Below, in pieces: positions 8,573-19,290 of a DNA stretch of 64,000 nt (positions are counted from its first letter, which is position 1; the number at the start of each line of letters is the position of its first letter). The DNA is from Salinicoccus sp. RF5. Lineage in GTDB: Bacteria > Bacillota > Bacilli > Staphylococcales > Salinicoccaceae. The translations under genes were made by a program, and so were the position numbers. The notes below the pieces were generated by a model. The model did no database searches and was not told the DNA's origin. It saw only the letters and a program-made list of their open reading frames with translations. The stretch spans positions 620,001 through 684,000 of the forward strand of contig NZ_JAJGRC010000001.1 in assembly GCF_020786625.1 (NCBI RefSeq), in the 5' to 3' direction.

Positions 8573-11500
8573 CTACATGTCGAAGATCGACAGCTGGGCC
8601 TTGTCCGGCAGGTGGTTCAGGCTGCCGAGTTCGGTCAGGTAGTCCACGATCTTCGGAGAGACGCCTGCACGCTTGTTCAAGTCCTCCTTGGAGATGAACG
8701 GCTCCTCTTCACGCGCCTCGACGATGCGCCTTGCGACGCTTGCCCCGAGACCCGGTACAGCGAGGAACGGCGGTATGAGCGCGTCCCCTTCGATCTTGAA
8801 TTCGGTGCTGTCCGACTTCTCGACATCCACCGGGCGGATCTTATAGCCGCGCTGCGCCATTTCATTCGCCAGTTCCAGTACGATGAGCGTATCCTTCTCC
8901 TTTTTGGTCAGCTCCTGGAACCGCTGGTTCATCTCCTTCACCTTATGCTTGATCGTCGTGCTGTCCTTGACCATCGTCAACAGGTCGAAGTCCGAGGCGC
9001 GTACGGTGAAATAGCTTGCATAGTAGTAGAGCGGATAATGCACCTTGAAATATGCGATCCGCACGGCCATGAGTACATAGGCCGCCGCGTGGGCTTTCGG
9101 GAACATGTATTTGATCTTCTTGCATGAATCGATGTACCAGCCCGGTACACCCTGCTCACGCATTGCGGATTCATGCTCTTCGGAAAGTCCCTTCCCCTTC
9201 CTCACCTTCTCCATGATGTTGAAGGCAAGAGAAGGTTCGAGCCCCTGATACATCAGGTAGACCATAATGTCGTCCCGGCAGCCGATGACGTTCTTGAGGT
9301 CGCATGTGCCGCTTCTGATGAGGTCCTGGGCGTTGCCGAGCCATACGTCGGTCCCGTGTGACAGGCCTGAGATCTGTACGAGCTCACTGAATGTCGAAGG
9401 CCGAGTATCCTCAAGCATCTGCCGCACGAATCCTGTACCGAACTCCGGTACGCCGAGCGTGCCTGTCCGGCATACGATATCCTCTTCAGTGACGCCGAGC
9501 ACTTCCGGTGAATTGAAGAGCGACATCGTCTCCTGATCATCCACGGGCACCGTCTTCGGATCGATGCCCGAAAGGTCCTGCAGCATGCGGATCATCGTCG
9601 GATCATCGTGTCCGAGTATGTCCAGCTTGAGCAGGTTATCGTGGATGGAATGGAAGTCGAAGTGCGTCGTCTTCCATTCCGATTCTATATCATCCGCAGG
9701 GTACTGGATCGGCGTGAAATCGAAGATGTCCATATAGTCCGGAACGACGATGATGCCCCCCGGGTGCTGTCCGGTCGTCCGCTTGACCCCGCTGCATCCG
9801 AGGACGAGCCGGTCGATCTCCGCGCCCCGCCGATGGAGGCCATTGTCGTTCAGGAAGCCTTTGACGTAGCCGAAGGCCGTCTTCTCTGCGACGGTGCCGA
9901 TCGTTCCCGCACGGAAGACCTTGTCTTCACCGAAGAGTTCCTTCGTATAGTTGTGCGCGACCGGCTGGTAGTCACCGCTGAAGTTCAAGTCGATATCCGG
10001 CACCTTGTCGCCCTTGAATCCGAGGAAGGTTTCGAATGGAATGTCCTGCCCCTCCTTGATGAGGGCCGAACCGCATGTGCCGCAATCCTTATCGGGCAGG
10101 TCATAGCCCGAGCTCACACTGCCGTCCATGAAGAATTCACTCGTCCGGCATTCGGGACACACGTAGTGCGGCGGCAGCGGATTGACTTCTGTGATTTCGG
10201 TCATCGTCGCGACGAAGCTCGAACCGACGGACCCCCGTGAACCGACGAGATAGCCGTCATTAAGGGACTTCTTGACGAGCTTCTGACTGATCAGGTAGAT
10301 GACTGCAAAACCGTTGCCGATGATGCTGTCGAGCTCCTTTTCAAGCCGCTCGACCACAATTTCGGGAAGGTCATCCCCGTAAAGGCTACGGGCATTGCTG
10401 TAGCTGAGTTCCCTGATTTCATCATTCGCCCCTTCAATGTTCGGGGTATAGAGCTTGTCCTGGATCGGGACGACCTCTTCTATACTGTCTGCAATGCCGT
10501 TCGGTGCGTCTATGACGACTTCCTTCCTGACATCCGCGTCCAAGAAGGCGAACCCTTCCAGCATTTCATCCGTCGTCCTGAAATGCGCATCCGGCAGACG
10601 TCCGCGTGAAAGAGGATTCCCCGGATTGCTCTTCACAAGGATGTCCCGGCAGAGCTTGTCCGATTCATCCAGATAGTGCACGTTGCCTGTGGCGACGACC
10701 GGCTTGTTCAGCTCGTCACCGAGTGTGATGATGTTTGTGATGATCTCCTCCAGGGTCTTTTCATCGCGTACAATTTCACGATCGAGCAGCCGGCTGTAGA
10801 GCGCTTTAGGGAAGATTTCAAGATAGTCGTAGAAGCCCGCGACCTTCTTCGCCTGGTCATATGACTTCTGCATCATGGTCGTGAACACTTCACCGGAATC
10901 GCACGCACTGCCGATCAGTATGCCGGACCGGTATTTTTCAAGCACCTGCTTCCTGATCCGCGGTGTCTTATAGAAGTGGTCGGTCAGTGAGGCGGAGACG
11001 ATCTTGAACAGGTTCTTCAGCCCCTCCTGGTTCTGTACGAGCAGAGTGACATGCGTCGGCATGGCCCGCTTGTAGGAATCGGAGTCGGCAAGCTTTTCGT
11101 TGATGTGGCTGTGGTTGTCTATGCCGAGCTTCCTGATCTGCGACAGCATCTTGATGAAGATATAGGCCGTCGCCTCCGCATCATAGATGGCCCGGTGGTG
11201 CTGGGTCAGCTCCACATTATATTTCTTCGCGAGTATGTTCAGTCCGTGCTTTTTGAAATCCTTGTTGATTGCACGGGACAGTTCGAGCGTATCGATGACG
11301 CCGTTGGTGTAGGAACCGAGGCCTTCCTTGCTGTAGGCCGCTTCTATGAAGCCCATGTCGAAGCTCGCGTTGTGGGCGACGAATATCGCATCGCCGACCC
11401 ACTCCTTGAAATCTGTGATGACTTCTGAAATCGGTGGTGCATCCACCAGCATATCATCCGTGATGCCCGTAATCTCCTTGATGGTTTCCGTCAGCGGCTC

Positions 11501-12856
11501 ATTCGGGTTGCTGAAGCGCTCGAAACGGTCGATGATTTCGCCATCCTTCACCTTTACGCCGGCGAGTTCGATGATCTTGTCATATTTAGAGGACAGGCCT
11601 GTAGTCTCCACGTCGAAGACCACATACTCATGGGCATCGAGTACGATATCCTGGGGCTTGTAGGCGATCGGCGCACCATCATCGACAAGCAGCCCTTCCA
11701 TGCCATAGATCATCTTGATGCCGTTCGCCTGTGCAGCGTAGTAGGCATCCGGATAGGCCTGTACATTGCTGTGGTCGGTGACCGCAATGGCCTTGTGGCC
11801 ATAGTCGGCCGCCCGTTTGACATATTCCCCGATATTCCTGAGGCCATCCATCTGGCTCATTTCCGAATGCAGGTGGAGCTCCACACGCTTCTCTTCACTA
11901 CGATCCGTCTTCTCAGGCTTATGGATGACATTAAGGTTGCGGATCATGAGCACCATATCCCTTGAAAATTCATCGTATTCCACGTTGCCTTCGATGACCA
12001 CCCAGTCGTTCTTCGACAGGGCATCGAAGACGGCATCGTCATTCTTGCCATGCCGCGAGAACATCTTCGCGGCGATCGAATCGGTGTAGTCGGTGATCTT
12101 CAGCTGGAGTATCTTGCGTCCGGTCCGGAGTTCCCTGACTTCAGAATCGAAGATGACCCCTTCAACCTTGACGTTGAACTCTTCCTCCACAACCGTTTCA
12201 AGCGGGCGGATATCATTCATGTTCATGGATTTGCCGATCTGCTTGACGACCGTTTCCTGCTGTTGCTTCATCTCCGCTTCATTATCCTTCTGCTGTTCGA
12301 TGAAGCCCTGTACGAGTTCCGTCTTCTCTTCTTTCAGGCGTGCCTCAAGCTTCGTCCGGCGATCGGTATCGAGCGCCTTGTCGGCATGGAATTCCACTGC
12401 ACTGATCGGCATGCCGTACGTGGTGTAGGCATCGGTGAGGTTGCCGTTGATATGCTTGTTGAAATGTGCCACTTCAATTTCATTCTGTACTGAAAACGCC
12501 AAAACGCCGCCCTTGAACTGCTTGTCACAGTTGAGCAGCTGGAAGCGGATGTTCTCATTGACATTGATGTTGATGAGGGCATACTCCAGATAGTCGATGA
12601 CATCCTTATCCGTGTAATGGTCTGCAGAAATGACCAACTTCGTATCTGCGATATTCGAAAAGGCATCCTCGATGCTTTTTTCCATCATGCTCCTTAAGGA
12701 GGCAGGTATCATCTGTTCGAAATGCAGGTGGAACTCCCACAGTCTTCTATCATCATCGGACACGACCTTCTTCAATGTCCCCGTGGCCAGATAGTCTTCA
12801 TTTCCCCTGATGCCTGCCTGTTCGAGCAGGATGTTGAACTGGTCCTTTCCCTTCAC
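8573..12856 (-). CDS. polC: DNA polymerase III alpha subunit, Gram-positive PolC type
   Basis: PolC is the replicative polymerase with built-in proofreading. The protein has an N-terminal domain, an OB-fold region, a PHP domain (VELHLHSEMSQMDG), an inserted DEDDh exonuclease beginning VVFDVETTGLSSKYD and carrying VAHNASFDMGF, a cysteine cluster (CPEC...CGTCGS, about residue 905-935), and the polymerase core with PDIDLNFSGDYQ near residue 960. The C terminus has helix-hairpin-helix PGLGASVARRIV. I chose GTG at 12856 (1427 residues): AGGAG lies eight bases upstream, whereas the in-frame GTG at 12865 abuts it. A terminator separates it from proS. No visible promoter sits between, so transcription may come from upstream. 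Confidence 0.96.
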   Translation of the reverse strand: MKGKDQFNILLEQAGIRGNEDYLATGTLKKVVSDDDRRLWEFHLHFEQMIPASLRSMMEKSIEDAFSNIADTKLVISADHYTDKDVIDYLEYALININVNENIRFQLLNCDKQFKGGVLAFSVQNEIEVAHFNKHINGNLTDAYTTYGMPISAVEFHADKALDTDRRTKLEARLKEEKTELVQGFIEQQKDNEAEMKQQQETVVKQIGKSMNMNDIRPLETVVEEEFNVKVEGVIFDSEVRELRTGRKILQLKITDYTDSIAAKMFSRHGKNDDAVFDALSKNDWVVIEGNVEYDEFSRDMVLMIRNLNVIHKPEKTDRSEEKRVELHLHSEMSQMDGLRNIGEYVKRAADYGHKAIAVTDHSNVQAYPDAYYAAQANGIKMIYGMEGLLVDDGAPIAYKPQDIVLDAHEYVVFDVETTGLSSKYDKIIELAGVKVKDGEIIDRFERFSNPNEPLTETIKEITGITDDMLVDAPPISEVITDFKEWVGDAIFVAHNASFDMGFIEAAYSKEGLGSYTNGVIDTLELSRAINKDFKKHGLNILAKKYNVELTQHHRAIYDAEATAYIFIKMLSQIRKLGIDNHSHINEKLADSDSYKRAMPTHVTLLVQNQEGLKNLFKIVSASLTDHFYKTPRIRKQVLEKYRSGILIGSACDSGEVFTTMMQKSYDQAKKVAGFYDYLEIFPKALYSRLLDREIVRDEKTLEEIITNIITLGDELNKPVVATGNVHYLDESDKLCRDILVKSNPGNPLSRGRLPDAHFRTTDEMLEGFAFLDADVRKEVVIDAPNGIADSIEEVVPIQDKLYTPNIEGANDEIRELSYSNARSLYGDDLPEIVVERLEKELDSIIGNGFAVIYLISQKLVKKSLNDGYLVGSRGSVGSSFVATMTEITEVNPLPPHYVCPECRTSEFFMDGSVSSGYDLPDKDCGTCGSALIKEGQDIPFETFLGFKGDKVPDIDLNFSGDYQPVAHNYTKELFGEDKVFRAGTIGTVAEKTAFGYVKGFLNDNGLHRRGAEIDRLVLGCSGVKRTTGQHPGGIIVVPDYMDIFDFTPIQYPADDIESEWKTTHFDFHSIHDNLLKLDILGHDDPTMIRMLQDLSGIDPKTVPVDDQETMSLFNSPEVLGVTEEDIVCRTGTLGVPEFGTGFVRQMLEDTRPSTFSELVQISGLSHGTDVWLGNAQDLIRSGTCDLKNVIGCRDDIMVYLMYQGLEPSLAFNIMEKVRKGKGLSEEHESAMREQGVPGWYIDSCKKIKYMFPKAHAAAYVLMAVRIAYFKVHYPLYYYASYFTVRASDFDLLTMVKDSTTIKHKVKEMNQRFQELTKKEKDTLIVLELANEMAQRGYKIRPVDVEKSDSTEFKIEGDALIPPFLAVPGLGASVARRIVEAREEEPFISKEDLNKRAGVSPKIVDYLTELGSLNHLPDKAQLSIFDM

Positions 12857-12867
12857 TTGCAACACTC

Positions 12868-12900
12868 CTATAAAAGCGCGTAAATCCAGGATTTACGCGC
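12868..12900 (-). terminator. Terminator-like hairpin between proS and polC
   Basis: A 10-12 bp GC-rich stem (12876-12887 with 12889-12900) is followed on the minus strand by UUUUAU. It lies 10 bases after proS and just before the polC ribosome site; the short U-tract suggests partial termination. Confidence 0.65.
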
Positions 12901-12910
12901 CCAACTTCTT

Positions 12911-14599
12911 TTAATAGTTCACTTCCAGATACTGCTTCACGTCATCGATGGACAGTTCCATGGATTCTTCACTGTCCCTTGCCTTCACTTCCACTTTCCC
13001 CTCTTTGGCGGCGCGGCCGACAACGATCCTGTACGGCAGGCCGATCAGGTCGGAGTCTGCGAATTTCACACCTGCGCGCTCTTTCCTGTCATCGTACAGC
13101 ACACGATAGTGCTTTCCAAGATCTTCATAGAGGGTCTCTGCGATTTCCGCTGCTTGCTTGTCCTTAGGGTTGGCGGTGATGATATGCACATCGAACGGCG
13201 TGACGGCCTTCGGCCAGATGATGCCCCGGTCGTCATGATGGCTTTCGATGATGGCGGACAGGGTGCGGGAAATGCCGACGCCATAGCAGCCCATGAGTAC
13301 AGGCACGCTTCTGCCATTCTCATCGAGTACATTCAGGTTCATCGCTTCGGAATACTTGGTGCCCAGTTTAAATACCTGGCCGACTTCGATGCCCCTCATG
13401 AACTTGACCGGACCGCTGCCGTCCTGTGCCATTTCACCTTCGGTGATGAAACGGAAATCTCCGAACGCTTCAACTTCGAAATCCCGACCATGATTGACAT
13501 TGATGAAATGATATCCGCTCTCGTTCGCCCCTGTCGGATAGTCCTGCATATTCCTGACCTGGTGGTCCAGGTATACCGGCAGGTCCGTCCCCACCGGTCC
13601 AAGGCTCCCTGGCGAAGCACTCAGCAGGTTCTCGATCTCTTCATCGGTGGCAAAGTCAATGTCATCGGTTCCGAAGTGGGACTTGAGCTTCACATCATTC
13701 AGCTCATGGTCTCCACGGAGCAGGATCATCACGTAGTCATTATCGACACGCATGATCATCGTCTTCGTCGTCTCCTCCAAGGTGATGTCGAGGAATTCTG
13801 CAAGGGAGCTGCATGTGGAGACAGCTGGTGTCGCCACCTTCTCGACTTCCCTGTCGCTGTTCAATTCCTCAACTTCCGGTATCGGACATCCCGCCTTCTC
13901 GATGTTTGCTGCATAGTTGCTGCCATCGGTGTAGGCGATCGTATCTTCGCCGATGTCCGCAAGCGCCATGAATTCATGGGTATGGCTGCCGCCGATTGCT
14001 CCGGAATCCGCTTCGACTGCACGGTAATTCAATCCAACGCGGCTGAAGATGTTCGAATAGGCCTTGTACATATCATGATATGTTTCATCCAGTGACGCTT
14101 CGTTGCTGTGGAAGGAGTAGGCATCCTTCATGATGAATTCACGTCCGCGCAAAAGTCCATACCGTGGACGGAGTTCATCCCGGAATTTCGTCTGGATCTG
14201 GAACAGGGTCAACGGGAGCTTCTTGTAGCTCTTCAATTCGTCGCGCAATAGCGCCGTCACGATTTCCTCATGTGTCGGACCGAGGGCGAAATCGCGCTCG
14301 TGGCGGTCCTTCATGCGCATCAGTTCACTGCCGTACGCCTCCCAGCGGCCGGACTCCTGCCATAGTTCCTTCGGATGCAGCACAGGCATATGGATCTCCA
14401 CACCGTCGATGTCGTTCATCTCTTCCCTGACGATCTGTTCGATGTTGTTCAGAACGAGCTTGGTGATCGGCAGATAGGTATATATGCCACTTGCCATCTG
14501 CTTGATCATCCCCGATTTCAGCATCAGGCGGTGGCTCAGGCTGTCAGCATCCTGCGGCGTTTCACGCATTGTTGGTATAAACATTCTGGATTGTCTCAT
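12911..14599 (-). CDS. proS: Prolyl-tRNA synthetase
   Basis: ProS charges tRNA-Pro. The 562-residue protein is the bacterial type with an inserted editing domain. Class II motifs are visible: SGIYTYLPI early, motif 2 [28 protein letters not shown], and motif 3 [14 protein letters not shown]; the INS editing region spans about residues 225-380, including a [10 protein letters not shown] segment. The anticodon-binding domain occupies about the last 100 residues. It begins 11 bases after rseP, with no T-box leader, consistent with operon expression with rseP. Confidence 0.97.
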   Translation of the reverse strand: MRQSRMFIPTMRETPQDADSLSHRLMLKSGMIKQMASGIYTYLPITKLVLNNIEQIVREEMNDIDGVEIHMPVLHPKELWQESGRWEAYGSELMRMKDRHERDFALGPTHEEIVTALLRDELKSYKKLPLTLFQIQTKFRDELRPRYGLLRGREFIMKDAYSFHSNEASLDETYHDMYKAYSNIFSRVGLNYRAVEADSGAIGGSHTHEFMALADIGEDTIAYTDGSNYAANIEKAGCPIPEVEELNSDREVEKVATPAVSTCSSLAEFLDITLEETTKTMIMRVDNDYVMILLRGDHELNDVKLKSHFGTDDIDFATDEEIENLLSASPGSLGPVGTDLPVYLDHQVRNMQDYPTGANESGYHFINVNHGRDFEVEAFGDFRFITEGEMAQDGSGPVKFMRGIEVGQVFKLGTKYSEAMNLNVLDENGRSVPVLMGCYGVGISRTLSAIIESHHDDRGIIWPKAVTPFDVHIITANPKDKQAAEIAETLYEDLGKHYRVLYDDRKERAGVKFADSDLIGLPYRIVVGRAAKEGKVEVKARDSEESMELSIDDVKQYLEVNY

Positions 14600-14610
14600 T
14601 CATTTCACTC

Positions 14611-15894
14611 CTAAAGGAAAAATGTCTTTATGTCGTTCCATGTTACAAGGATCATGACCATCAGCAGGAACAGCACACCAACCAGCTGGATGTTCAGTTC
14701 CACCTTCTTGTTCAAAGGTTTCCTGAAGATGCCTTCATAGAGGACGAACAGGATGCGTCCCCCGTCAAGTGCCGGAATCGGCAGCAGGTTCATGATGCCA
14801 AGGTTGACGCTCAGTATGGCGGTGAAGTTTATCAGTGTGATCAGCCCCTGGGCCGCCACCTCCTCCGTCACCTTGTATATGCCGACCGGTCCGTTCAGCA
14901 TATCAAAGGAGAATGTCCCCTCAAATATGCTCAAAAACATATTGACCACCAGATCAAAAATCATGGTGCTCATCTGGACGGTCTGCTCTGCACCCCACAG
15001 TATCGGGGAGAACATACCGCGCTCCATCTCGGCTCCGATGCCGATGATGAGCCTTTCCGACGTTTCACCATCCGGGAGCTCCGTAGTTTCGACGACCGGC
15101 GTCATCTCCACTGTCCGAGATTCACCGTCATTGGCCACTTCAATATCGAGCGGCTGTTCACCCTGCTCCTGGATGATGGCAGACATATCATTCCAGTCAT
15201 CCACGGTTTCACCATTGATGGTTTCGAGGCGATCCCCTTCCTGGAGACCCGCTTCCTCAGCAGGTGTATCCTCTGCAACAAAACCGACGACCGCTTCATC
15301 CGTGGGTTTCCCCTGCACATAGAACAGCACCGTGAAGAGGACGAATGCCAGGACGAAGTTCATCAGCGGTCCCGCAGCAAGCGTCATGAACCGGTGTCCG
15401 ACCGACTTAGACTCGAAACGCGACTCCTTTGGCGCGATGCGCTCCAATTGCGAATTCTCGACGAAGTAGGCTTCGTGCGCCAGGTTATAGGTGACCTCCT
15501 CTCCATCATGGAGACGGGTCGCGCGGATGTACATCTCTTTCGTGATATCGGATTCGATCACTTCCACTTCCTCTATCTGGGTGAAGTTGTGCTTGTCATC
15601 GAGGATGATATGCGTGATGTCATCCTTTTCATCCACCTTGAGCTGTACACGCATGCCGGCATTCAATGGATTGACTTCCATCTCTTCGGAAGCCATCCGC
15701 ACATAGCCGCCGACGGGCAACAGCCGTACGGTATAGAGCGTATCATTATATTTATGTGAAAATATCTTCGGTCCCATGCCGATGGCAAATTCGGGACACA
15801 TGATACCGGCCCGTTTGGCAAAGATCAGGTGTCCGAGTTCGTGAACCGTCACCAGCACACCAAAGACAACAATAAAAGCTAAAATGCCGGTCAT
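14611..15894 (-). CDS. rseP: Site-2 intramembrane zinc metalloprotease RseP
   Basis: RseP (RasP, YluC) cuts transmembrane segments of anti-sigma factors and leftover signal peptides. The 427-residue protein has the zinc site HELGH at residues 18-22 in its first membrane helix, a PDZ domain at about 190-280, and the second catalytic motif LDGGRILF near residue 360, followed by a C-terminal membrane helix. It sits in the dxr-rseP-proS order common in Bacilli, with a 4-base gap to dxr. The PDZ-flanking region is rich in acidic residues, in line with a salt-tolerant host. Confidence 0.95.
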   Translation of the reverse strand: MTGILAFIVVFGVLVTVHELGHLIFAKRAGIMCPEFAIGMGPKIFSHKYNDTLYTVRLLPVGGYVRMASEEMEVNPLNAGMRVQLKVDEKDDITHIILDDKHNFTQIEEVEVIESDITKEMYIRATRLHDGEEVTYNLAHEAYFVENSQLERIAPKESRFESKSVGHRFMTLAAGPLMNFVLAFVLFTVLFYVQGKPTDEAVVGFVAEDTPAEEAGLQEGDRLETINGETVDDWNDMSAIIQEQGEQPLDIEVANDGESRTVEMTPVVETTELPDGETSERLIIGIGAEMERGMFSPILWGAEQTVQMSTMIFDLVVNMFLSIFEGTFSFDMLNGPVGIYKVTEEVAAQGLITLINFTAILSVNLGIMNLLPIPALDGGRILFVLYEGIFRKPLNKKVELNIQLVGVLFLLMVMILVTWNDIKTFFL

Positions 15895-15898
15895 TTCA

Positions 15899-17023
15899 TC
15901 ACCTCATATCAGACTTGTAGAGCCGGTCGTAGTAGAGAATCGTATCGAGATCCGGGTTCTGAACTGCCTCATGGCCATACATGCGCGACTCCACAATCTC
16001 CTCGATTTCCAAAAAGGATATTTCCCCCTCAAGGAAACGGTTCACTGCGTATTCGTTCGCGGCATTCATGACAGCTGGCATCGTGCCGCCTGTACGAAGG
16101 GCATCATATGCGAGTGCAAGCATCCGGAACCGCTCAAGATCCATCGGTTTGAAATTGAGCTGGCTGAGGGCATCGAGGTCCATGGGATTATCCATCGGCA
16201 GCCTTTTCGGATGGCTGAATGCAAACTGGATGGCCGTCTTCATATCAGGCGTCCCCATCTGTGCCATGATGCTGTTGTCGACGAACTCGACCATGGAATG
16301 GATCGTACTCTCCCGGTGCAGGATTGTGGAAATCTGATCCACTTCCGCATCAAAGAGCCATTTGGCCTCGATGACTTCAAGTCCCTTGTTCATCATTGTC
16401 GCGGAATCGATCGTAATCTTGCGGCCCATCGACCAGTTGGGATGGTCGAGTGCGTGCTCGAGTGTCACATCCCGGAGTCCCTCCCTCGAGAGGTCCCTGA
16501 ATGATCCCCCGCTTGCAGTCAGGATGATGCGCTTCATTTCACGCAGGTCCTCACCCCTCAGGCACTGGAATATTGCAGAATGCTCCGAATCGACGGGAAT
16601 GATCGAGACGCCCTTCTCCCTGGCCCTCTCCATTACGATTTCGCCTGCGGCAACAAGCGTCTCCTTGTTTGCAAGTGCAATGTCCTTGCCCGCGTCGATT
16701 GCAGCCAGGGTCGGACCAAGGCCGACGCTGCCCATTACAGCTGTGAGCAGGATATCCGCGTCATCGGCTGCAACCGCCATGAGTCCCTCCCGGCCACATA
16801 TGAACTCGATATCGGGATACCTGCCTTTCAACTCTAGGCGGTCCGAGTCCTTCATCACGCTCACAAGCTTCGGCCTGAATGATTCAAGGATCTTCTCAAG
16901 ACCCTCTATATTCCTGCCGATCGAGATGCTGCCGAGTTCGAACTGCTCAGGGTTGTTCCCTATGACTGTCAGCGCCTGTGTCCCGATGGAGCCTGTTGCA
17001 CCAAGTATGGAAATTTTTTTCAT
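15899..17023 (-). CDS. dxr: 1-deoxy-D-xylulose 5-phosphate reductoisomerase
   Basis: Dxr makes 2-C-methyl-erythritol 4-phosphate, the committed step of the non-mevalonate isoprenoid pathway. The NADPH motif GATGSIGTQ lies at the N terminus, with LANKETLV, PVDSEHSAIFQCL and the ILTASGGSFRD substrate loop following. The ATG at 17023 is chosen since AGGTG lies six bases upstream; the open frame reaches a GTG three codons earlier that overlaps this site. Staphylococcus aureus uses the mevalonate route, as I recall, and its block lacks this gene at this point, so presence here marks a difference from Staphylococcus. Upstream cdsA and uppS use or make related lipid carriers. Confidence 0.95.
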   Translation of the reverse strand: MKKISILGATGSIGTQALTVIGNNPEQFELGSISIGRNIEGLEKILESFRPKLVSVMKDSDRLELKGRYPDIEFICGREGLMAVAADDADILLTAVMGSVGLGPTLAAIDAGKDIALANKETLVAAGEIVMERAREKGVSIIPVDSEHSAIFQCLRGEDLREMKRIILTASGGSFRDLSREGLRDVTLEHALDHPNWSMGRKITIDSATMMNKGLEVIEAKWLFDAEVDQISTILHRESTIHSMVEFVDNSIMAQMGTPDMKTAIQFAFSHPKRLPMDNPMDLDALSQLNFKPMDLERFRMLALAYDALRTGGTMPAVMNAANEYAVNRFLEGEISFLEIEEIVESRMYGHEAVQNPDLDTILYYDRLYKSDMR

Positions 17024-17044
17024 ATGATTCACCTGTATTCTGGA

Positions 17045-17833
17045 TTAAGTTATGATCGGTAAAATGTTCATCAGGGGCAGGACGAAGATGAAGCTGTCGA
17101 AACGGTCCAGCACACCGCCATGACCCGGCAGCAGACGCCCTGAATCCTTGACGTCAAAATGGCGCTTCAATGCGGATTCCACAAGGTCCCCGAGCTGTCC
17201 GAACATACTCAGTATCATTGTAAGCAGCAGGAACAGGAGGACATGTACGCCTTCAATCCAGCCCATCAGATAGAACAGGAGAGCCAGCAGGACGCTGCAG
17301 AATATGCCTCCAAGAAAGCCTTCCAGCGTCTTGTTTGGGCTGATCTGGGGCCATAGCTTCCTTCTCCCCAGTGCACGGCCGAAAAGATAGGCGCCTGTGT
17401 CGGTGACCCAGACGATCAGCAGACCGTACAGTATGTAGATGATCCCCTCTTCCCGCGTTTCGTAGAAATACATGAAGCCGATGCCGACATACGCCACTGC
17501 AAGTACGCAGAATCCCATATCCACGAAGGAGAACCTATTCTTGCTGATGACGGTGAAACTCAGCATGAGCAGTGCCATGACGATGATCAGGTCGACCTGG
17601 AACATCGATATATAGGGCATATAGGATTCCTGTGGCATCATGACGATGAAGAGCGCCACCATTGAGAGCATCCCCGGAATCGAGAAAATGTGGATACGGT
17701 TCATCTTGAGTATTTCATACAGTGCTGTATAGGCCAGAAGGAAGACTGTAATCAGCAGGGGCCATGAGCCCAAAACGACAATGGGTACAAATATTGATAA
17801 GGCGATGATCGCTGTTATCGTCCGCGTCTTCAT
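17045..17833 (-). CDS. cdsA: Phosphatidate cytidylyltransferase
   Basis: CdsA is a membrane enzyme that makes CDP-diacylglycerol from phosphatidic acid and CTP, feeding phosphatidylglycerol and cardiolipin. The 262-residue protein has about seven to eight hydrophobic segments and the signature near the C terminus, [18 protein letters not shown] followed by VLDRFDS. The [12 protein letters not shown] motif is also present. The start at 17833 follows GAGGAGG seven bases upstream and comes directly after the uppS stop; the longer open frame upstream lies within uppS and is discarded. Confidence 0.95.
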   Translation of the reverse strand: MKTRTITAIIALSIFVPIVVLGSWPLLITVFLLAYTALYEILKMNRIHIFSIPGMLSMVALFIVMMPQESYMPYISMFQVDLIIVMALLMLSFTVISKNRFSFVDMGFCVLAVAYVGIGFMYFYETREEGIIYILYGLLIVWVTDTGAYLFGRALGRRKLWPQISPNKTLEGFLGGIFCSVLLALLFYLMGWIEGVHVLLFLLLTMILSMFGQLGDLVESALKRHFDVKDSGRLLPGHGGVLDRFDSFIFVLPLMNILPIIT

Positions 17834-17834
17834 G

Positions 17835-18587
17835 TCATTCCTCCTCTTTGTTAAGTCCCCCGAACCTTCTCTCACGTTTCCTGTACTGTGAAATCATCTG
17901 ATCGAGTTCTTCTGTTGTAAATTCAGGCCATAGCGTCTCAGTGAAAAAAAGCTCACTGTATGATGACTGCCACAGCAGGAAATTGCTCAGCCTGTATTCA
18001 CCGCTTGTGCGGATCAGCATTTCGGGATCGGGGATTGTGCATGTCATGAGATGGTGGTCCACCATCTCAGCCGTAATATCTTCCGGGGCGAGATTGCCGT
18101 CTTCAACATCGTGTGCCATCTTCCTAAATGCCTGGATGAGCTCATCCCGCCCGCCATAGTTGAGGGCGAAGATGAGGTTGAGTCCCGTATTGAGGGAAGT
18201 CTTGTCGACCGCCTGCTGTACGGCTTTTCTCGTATGTATCGGCAGGGCGTCCAAATTGCCTATGGTGGTTACCTTGACGTTCTTCTCTATGAGTTCCGGC
18301 AGAAACGTTCCGAGGAAATCCCCCGGCAGTTTCATCAGATAGTTCACTTCGCTTTTCGGCCGCGACCAGTTCTCCGTGGAAAAAGCATATAGAGTCAGAT
18401 ACTTGATGCCGAGATCTGAAGCATGCCTTGTGATGCGCTTTACATTCTGCATGCCTTCATAATGACCGTTTACCCGTGGTTTATTTTTCTGTTTGGCGTA
18501 CCTGCCATTGCCATCCATGATGATGGCGATATGTTCAGGCAGCTCTTTTTCGGAACCGGTTCTCTTTTGCTTCTTCCAACCAAACAT
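17835..18587 (-). CDS. uppS: Undecaprenyl diphosphate synthase
   Basis: UppS condenses isopentenyl diphosphate units onto farnesyl diphosphate to make the C55 carrier for peptidoglycan and teichoic acid. The 250-residue protein shows [13 protein letters not shown] with the catalytic Asp, [15 protein letters not shown], and the C-terminal [24 protein letters not shown]. It opens the uppS-cdsA-dxr-rseP-proS series and has its own promoter upstream. Its product would also be needed by the CsbB-type enzyme at 32.9 kb. Confidence 0.97.
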   Translation of the reverse strand: MFGWKKQKRTGSEKELPEHIAIIMDGNGRYAKQKNKPRVNGHYEGMQNVKRITRHASDLGIKYLTLYAFSTENWSRPKSEVNYLMKLPGDFLGTFLPELIEKNVKVTTIGNLDALPIHTRKAVQQAVDKTSLNTGLNLIFALNYGGRDELIQAFRKMAHDVEDGNLAPEDITAEMVDHHLMTCTIPDPEMLIRTSGEYRLSNFLLWQSSYSELFFTETLWPEFTTEELDQMISQYRKRERRFGGLNKEEE

Positions 18588-18616
18588 AACAATCCTCCTG
18601 AAGCATTATAATTATT

Positions 18617-18645
18617 AGTATACATTGATAATATCGTGTCCTCAA
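18617..18645 (-). promoter_or_regulatory. SigA-type promoter for uppS
   Basis: Minus strand TTGAGG (18645-18640), 17-base spacer, TATACT (18622-18617). It lies directly after the frr terminator. Confidence 0.6.
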
Positions 18646-18677
18646 TCACTTTATTCTACCATATAACAGAGAGAACA

Positions 18678-18707
18678 TAAAAAAACAGGCAGGAAAATCC
18701 TGCCCTG
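18678..18707 (-). terminator. Intrinsic terminator after frr
   Basis: A GGCAGGA/TCCTGCC stem extended by outer pairs, then a run of seven U on the minus strand. It ends the pyrH-frr unit. Confidence 0.85.
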
Positions 18708-18717
18708 GAATGATGAT

Positions 18718-19275
18718 TCAGACTTCCATGATGTCGGTTTCTTTTTCGTCACACATCTTGTCGATCTGATCGATGTAGTCATTCGTCAGCTGCTGTACAT
18801 CTTCTGTATAGCTTCTGAGGTCATCTTCAGTCAGTTCGCCATCTTTTTCAAGACGCTTCAATTCGTCGTTCGCATCACGTCTGATGTTGCGGACGGCAAC
18901 TTTGGCATTCTCGCCTTCCTTGCGCGCATCCTTGACGAATTCCTTGCGGCGTTCCTCCGTCAGCTGTGGGACGGTGATGCGGATCATCGTGCCGTCGCTT
19001 GTAGGATTTACACCAAGATCGGCCTGCTGGATGGCCTTCAGGACATCATCGACCGAACCTTTGTCGTATGGTGTCACTGTGAGCATCCGTGCTTCAGGCA
19101 CAGAGATGCCTGCGAGCTGATTGACGGGGGTCGGCGCACCGTAATAGTCCACCGTCACACGGTCGAGCATGTTGGAGTTTGCACGGCCTGTACGGATTGT
19201 AGCAAGTTCCCTGCTCAAGCTTTCCAGTGACTTCTGCATTTTTGACTTGGCATCTTTTAAGACTGATTCACTCAT
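18718..19275 (-). CDS. frr: Ribosome recycling factor
   Basis: RRF works with EF-G to split post-termination ribosomes. The 185-residue length is exact for the family. Typical segments are [37 protein letters not shown] and [17 protein letters not shown], here quoted in part: the RTGRAN turn and the PQLTEERR helix are diagnostic. It follows pyrH by 15 bases and is closed by a strong terminator. Confidence 0.97.
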   Translation of the reverse strand: MSESVLKDAKSKMQKSLESLSRELATIRTGRANSNMLDRVTVDYYGAPTPVNQLAGISVPEARMLTVTPYDKGSVDDVLKAIQQADLGVNPTSDGTMIRITVPQLTEERRKEFVKDARKEGENAKVAVRNIRRDANDELKRLEKDGELTEDDLRSYTEDVQQLTNDYIDQIDKMCDEKETDIMEV

Positions 19276-19290
19276 TTTCTTTCTCTCCCA

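Noticed and set aside
13109-14095. A 328-codon open frame on the plus strand
   Set aside because: Antisense to proS, which is fully supported; no family features.
14600-14610. Possible T-box leader for proS
   Set aside because: Only 11 bases separate rseP and proS, so no T-box can fit; proS appears to be expressed from the upstream operon.
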